Origin: Pseudohalioglobus sediminis
GTDB lineage: Bacteria > Pseudomonadota > Gammaproteobacteria > Pseudomonadales > Halieaceae
Length of the DNA: 64,000 bases
Direction: 5' to 3'
Assembly: GCF_008370495.1 (NCBI RefSeq)
Contig: NZ_VTUX01000001.1
Location: 434,001-498,000 of the forward strand
The notes below the pieces were generated by a model. The model worked only from the letters and a program-made list of their open reading frames with translations. It was not told the origin of the DNA and did not search any database. A program made the translations under genes and the position numbers. Below, in pieces: positions 61,742-64,000 of this stretch; the first letter of the stretch is position 1, and each line of letters begins with the position of its first letter.

Positions 61742-64000
61742 AGCTTACCGACACATTCATCCAGCGCCCGGTGCTGGCTATCGTGGTCAGCAGCCTGCTA
61801 CTGCTGCTGGGCACGGCCTCTGCGTTTCGCGTCGGCATTCGCGAGTTTCCGGAACTGGAACGCAGCGTTATCTACGTCACCACCTACTACCCGGGCGCCA
61901 GCGCGCGTACCGTGCAGGGTTTCGTCACCGACCCGCTGCAGCTGCGTATCGCCGGCGCCCGCGGCGTCGAGTACATGGTCTCCGACAGCAATCCCGGCGA
62001 GTCCTTTATTACCGTGCACGTGCAGCTGGGCGAGAGCAGCACCGATGTGCTCAACGAGGTCATTGCCAAGGTCAATGAAGCGCGCGGGGAATTGCCCCGC
62101 GGCATCGAGGACCCGGTCATCACTTCGGCCGCCAGCACCGATGCCATGATGTACCTGGGCTTCTACAGCGAGCAGATGAGCATGCACCAGGTAACAGATT
62201 TCATGCTGCGCAGCGTGCAGCCGGAAATCGCTACCCTGCCCGGCGTGGGCAAAGCCGAAGTCTTCGCCCTGCGGCTGGCCATGCGGGTCTGGCTGGACCC
62301 GGTAAAGATGGCCGCGCTGGGTGTTACCGCCACAGACGTACACGCCGCCATCAGTCGCGATAACTTCATCAGCGCGGCCGGATCCACAGAAAGCAACCTG
62401 GTCCGCGTGACGGTGGATGCGCGCACGGACATGCAGACGGAACAGGATTTTCGCGACCTGGTGGTGCGCCAGGTGGGCGACCAGCGCGTGCGCCTGGGTG
62501 ACGTTGCCGAGGTCGCGCTGGATGCCGAAACCACGCAGTTAAAAACCCTGTCCAGCGGACGCGACGCGGTGTTCATGTCAATCACGCCAGCGCCCGACGC
62601 CAATCCGCTGGACGTCTCCCGGGCCGTACATGCCATTCTGCCCAGGATTGAAGCCAGCCTGCCGGCAGACATGGAAATGCTGCTGGACTGGGATGGCAGC
62701 GTGGTGATCGATGAAGCCCTCGGCGAGGTGATCACCACACTCATTGAGGCCGCGGTGATCGTCATCCTGGTGATCTACCTGTTCCTCGGCTCCCTGCGAG
62801 TGGTGCTGATTCCCCTGGTGGTCATTCCCCTGTCACTGATCGGCGTGGTGTTCATGATCTACAGCCTGGGCTTCACCCTCAACCTGCTGACCCTGCTGGC
62901 CATGGTTATCGCCATCGGCCTGGTGGTCGATGATGCCATCGTGGTAGTGGAGAACGTGCATCGGCACATCGAACTGGGCGCCACGCCCATGCAGGCTGCC
63001 CTGACCGGGGCGCGGGAAGTGGCGCTACCGGTGGTAGCCATGAGCCTGACGCTCGCCGCGGTATACGCGCCGATTGCCTTTATCGGCGGGCTCACCGGGG
63101 CACTGTTCAGTGAATTCGCCCTCACCCTGGGCGGTGCCGTGCTGGTTTCCGGGGTGGTAGCGCTGACGCTGAGCCCCATGATGTGTTCGCGCGTGCTCAA
63201 GGATGCCGACAACCAGGGCCGTTTTGCCACCTGGCTGGATCACCGCTTTGACAAGCTGGTGGCGCGTTACCAGCGCCTGCTTGACCGCTGCCTGGCCAAC
63301 CGTGGCGCGGTACTGCTGCTGGCGACCTGCCTGCTGGCCAGCCTGCCGGTGCTGTTCGCCCTGGCCCAGCAGGAGCTGGCGCCCGATGAGGACAGTGGTG
63401 GCGTGTTCGTGGTCGGCAACGCCCCGCGCCACACCAACGTGGCGTACTCCGACCACTACCTGGCAGAAGTCGTCGACATCTGGCGCAGCATCCCCGAATT
63501 CAGTCATTCCTGGCAGGTCATTCAACAGGACGGCAGCTTCGGCGGCATCACCCTCTTTCCCTGGGACGAGCGCGAACGCACGCAGCAGGAAGTACAAGCT
63601 GAACTGCAGCAAAAACTCGGCCGGGTCGCGGGTATGGAGTTGTTTGCCTTCGCCACGCCGGCCCTGCCCGGGGCCGATGCCGGACTCCCGGTCAGCTTCG
63701 TGGTGGCGTCAACCGCCGGCTACGATGAAGTAAAACGCGTCGGTGATGCGCTGCTGGCGGCGGCAAGGGAATCGGGACTGTTTGCCTTTGTCACCCAGAG
63801 CCTGGACTTCAACCGGCCTGAAATCGTGGTGCACGTGGATCGCGAGGGCGCCGCCAGGTTAGGGGTATCCATGCAGGCGATCGGCGAGACCCTGGCGGTG
63901 ATGCTGGGCGAGGCCGAGACCAATCGCTTCACCCTGGATGGACGCAGTTACAAGGTGATACCGCAGGCGCAAAGGGAGTCACGGCTCGCCCGCGAGGAAC
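61738..64000 (+). CDS. RND efflux permease (partial, C-terminus off right edge)
   Basis: Start GTG 61738 (VKLTDTFIQRPVLAIVVSSLLLLLGTASAFRVGIREFPELERSVIYVTTYYPGASARTV). It overlaps the adaptor stop by 4 bp and stays open for about 754 codons to the right edge. It shows the HAE1/AcrB plan: N-terminal helix, first porter loop, TM helices with the proton-relay pair in AMVIAIGLVVDDAIVVVENVH (Asp-Asp), AREVALPVVAMSLTLAAVYAPIAF, SPMMCSRVL, and the beginning of the second porter loop. It exports hydrophobic compounds using the proton gradient. The substrate is unknown; an efflux role for metabolic intermediates of the surrounding pathways is possible. Confidence 0.95.
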   Translation, partial: MKLTDTFIQRPVLAIVVSSLLLLLGTASAFRVGIREFPELERSVIYVTTYYPGASARTVQGFVTDPLQLRIAGARGVEYMVSDSNPGESFITVHVQLGESSTDVLNEVIAKVNEARGELPRGIEDPVITSAASTDAMMYLGFYSEQMSMHQVTDFMLRSVQPEIATLPGVGKAEVFALRLAMRVWLDPVKMAALGVTATDVHAAISRDNFISAAGSTESNLVRVTVDARTDMQTEQDFRDLVVRQVGDQRVRLGDVAEVALDAETTQLKTLSSGRDAVFMSITPAPDANPLDVSRAVHAILPRIEASLPADMEMLLDWDGSVVIDEALGEVITTLIEAAVIVILVIYLFLGSLRVVLIPLVVIPLSLIGVVFMIYSLGFTLNLLTLLAMVIAIGLVVDDAIVVVENVHRHIELGATPMQAALTGAREVALPVVAMSLTLAAVYAPIAFIGGLTGALFSEFALTLGGAVLVSGVVALTLSPMMCSRVLKDADNQGRFATWLDHRFDKLVARYQRLLDRCLANRGAVLLLATCLLASLPVLFALAQQELAPDEDSGGVFVVGNAPRHTNVAYSDHYLAEVVDIWRSIPEFSHSWQVIQQDGSFGGITLFPWDERERTQQEVQAELQQKLGRVAGMELFAFATPALPGADAGLPVSFVVASTAGYDEVKRVGDALLAAARESGLFAFVTQSLDFNRPEIVVHVDREGAARLGVSMQAIGETLAVMLGEAETNRFTLDGRSYKVIPQAQRESRLAREE

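Noticed and set aside
1-64000. CRISPR arrays, tRNA or rRNA genes, prophage or IS elements
   Set aside because: No regularly spaced repeats, no tRNA-like cloverleaf noticed in the few intergenic gaps, and no transposase, integrase or phage structural protein among the translated genes.

Overview
This 64-kb window is GC-rich, densely coding bacterial chromosome. Short intergenic gaps, frequent 1-8 bp start/stop overlaps, and housekeeping genes such as rapA, sprT and a TatD-family nuclease point to a gammaproteobacterium. The lipid-centred accessory content (wax ester synthase, DUF1302/RND/YCF48 cluster, many acyl-CoA enzymes, a Baeyer-Villiger-type monooxygenase, membrane pyrophosphatase) resembles marine oligotrophs of the Halieaceae/Cellvibrionales kind. 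That placement is inference from gene content; no rRNA or tRNA gene was seen. I found no CRISPR array, no transposase gene and no prophage.

Layout. 1-4.9 kb (minus): YCF48-like protein, MMPL/RND exporter and DUF1302 outer-membrane protein, an envelope module for hydrophobic compounds that continues off the left edge. 5.2-9.1 kb: a secreted DUF3604 protein, a small methyltransferase and a TPR protein. 9.2-11.6 kb: a wax ester synthase/DGAT with a histone-H1-like Lys/Ala tail. It is followed by a perfect-register 191-bp tandem duplication that copies the end of the gene plus a pair of REP-like palindromes, and then by a possible small RNA divergent from a LysR regulator. 11.6-16.2 kb: LysR regulator, TatD nuclease, RapA. 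16.3-20.6 kb (minus): a lipoprotein, then a translationally coupled MBL hydrolase / alpha-beta hydrolase / DUF389 set. 20.6-25.8 kb: a large MscK-like mechanosensitive channel and a second secreted DUF3604 protein.

25.9-29.8 kb (minus) is a tight beta-oxidation operon: LCAD-type acyl-CoA dehydrogenase, HSD10-like dehydrogenase, alpha-methylacyl-CoA racemase and enoyl-CoA hydratase. It fits breakdown of methyl-branched acyl chains (isoprenoid or sterol side chains). 29.9-35.6 kb: a diguanylate cyclase with an intact I-site, an AraC-type regulator, a DUF748 giant and SprT. 35.8-39.7 kb: a second acyl-CoA operon (ACAD10-type kinase-like protein, crotonase, thiolase, hydrolase). 39.8-42.6 kb (minus): NTF2-like protein, old yellow enzyme homologue with an unusual His/Ser active site, membrane-anchored MBL protein. 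43-55 kb: two acyl-CoA synthetases, two SDRs, an HSL-type esterase, a Baeyer-Villiger-type monooxygenase, a CitE-like lyase and a luciferase-like flavin oxidoreductase. 55.2-60.4 kb (minus): patatin phospholipase, an unknown 260-aa protein, K+-dependent membrane pyrophosphatase and a CBS protein. 60.7-64 kb: an RND efflux adaptor and permease, the latter truncated by the right edge.

Taken together the window encodes uptake, activation and degradation of hydrophobic or branched carbon compounds, plus storage (wax ester/TAG) and mobilisation (patatin lipase) of neutral lipids. No single wholly new defence-like or mobile system is evident. The best candidates for undescribed biology are the LysR-divergent structured RNA, the shared Lys/Ala tails on two lipid enzymes, the gene-end/REP tandem duplication, and the two DUF3604 proteins.
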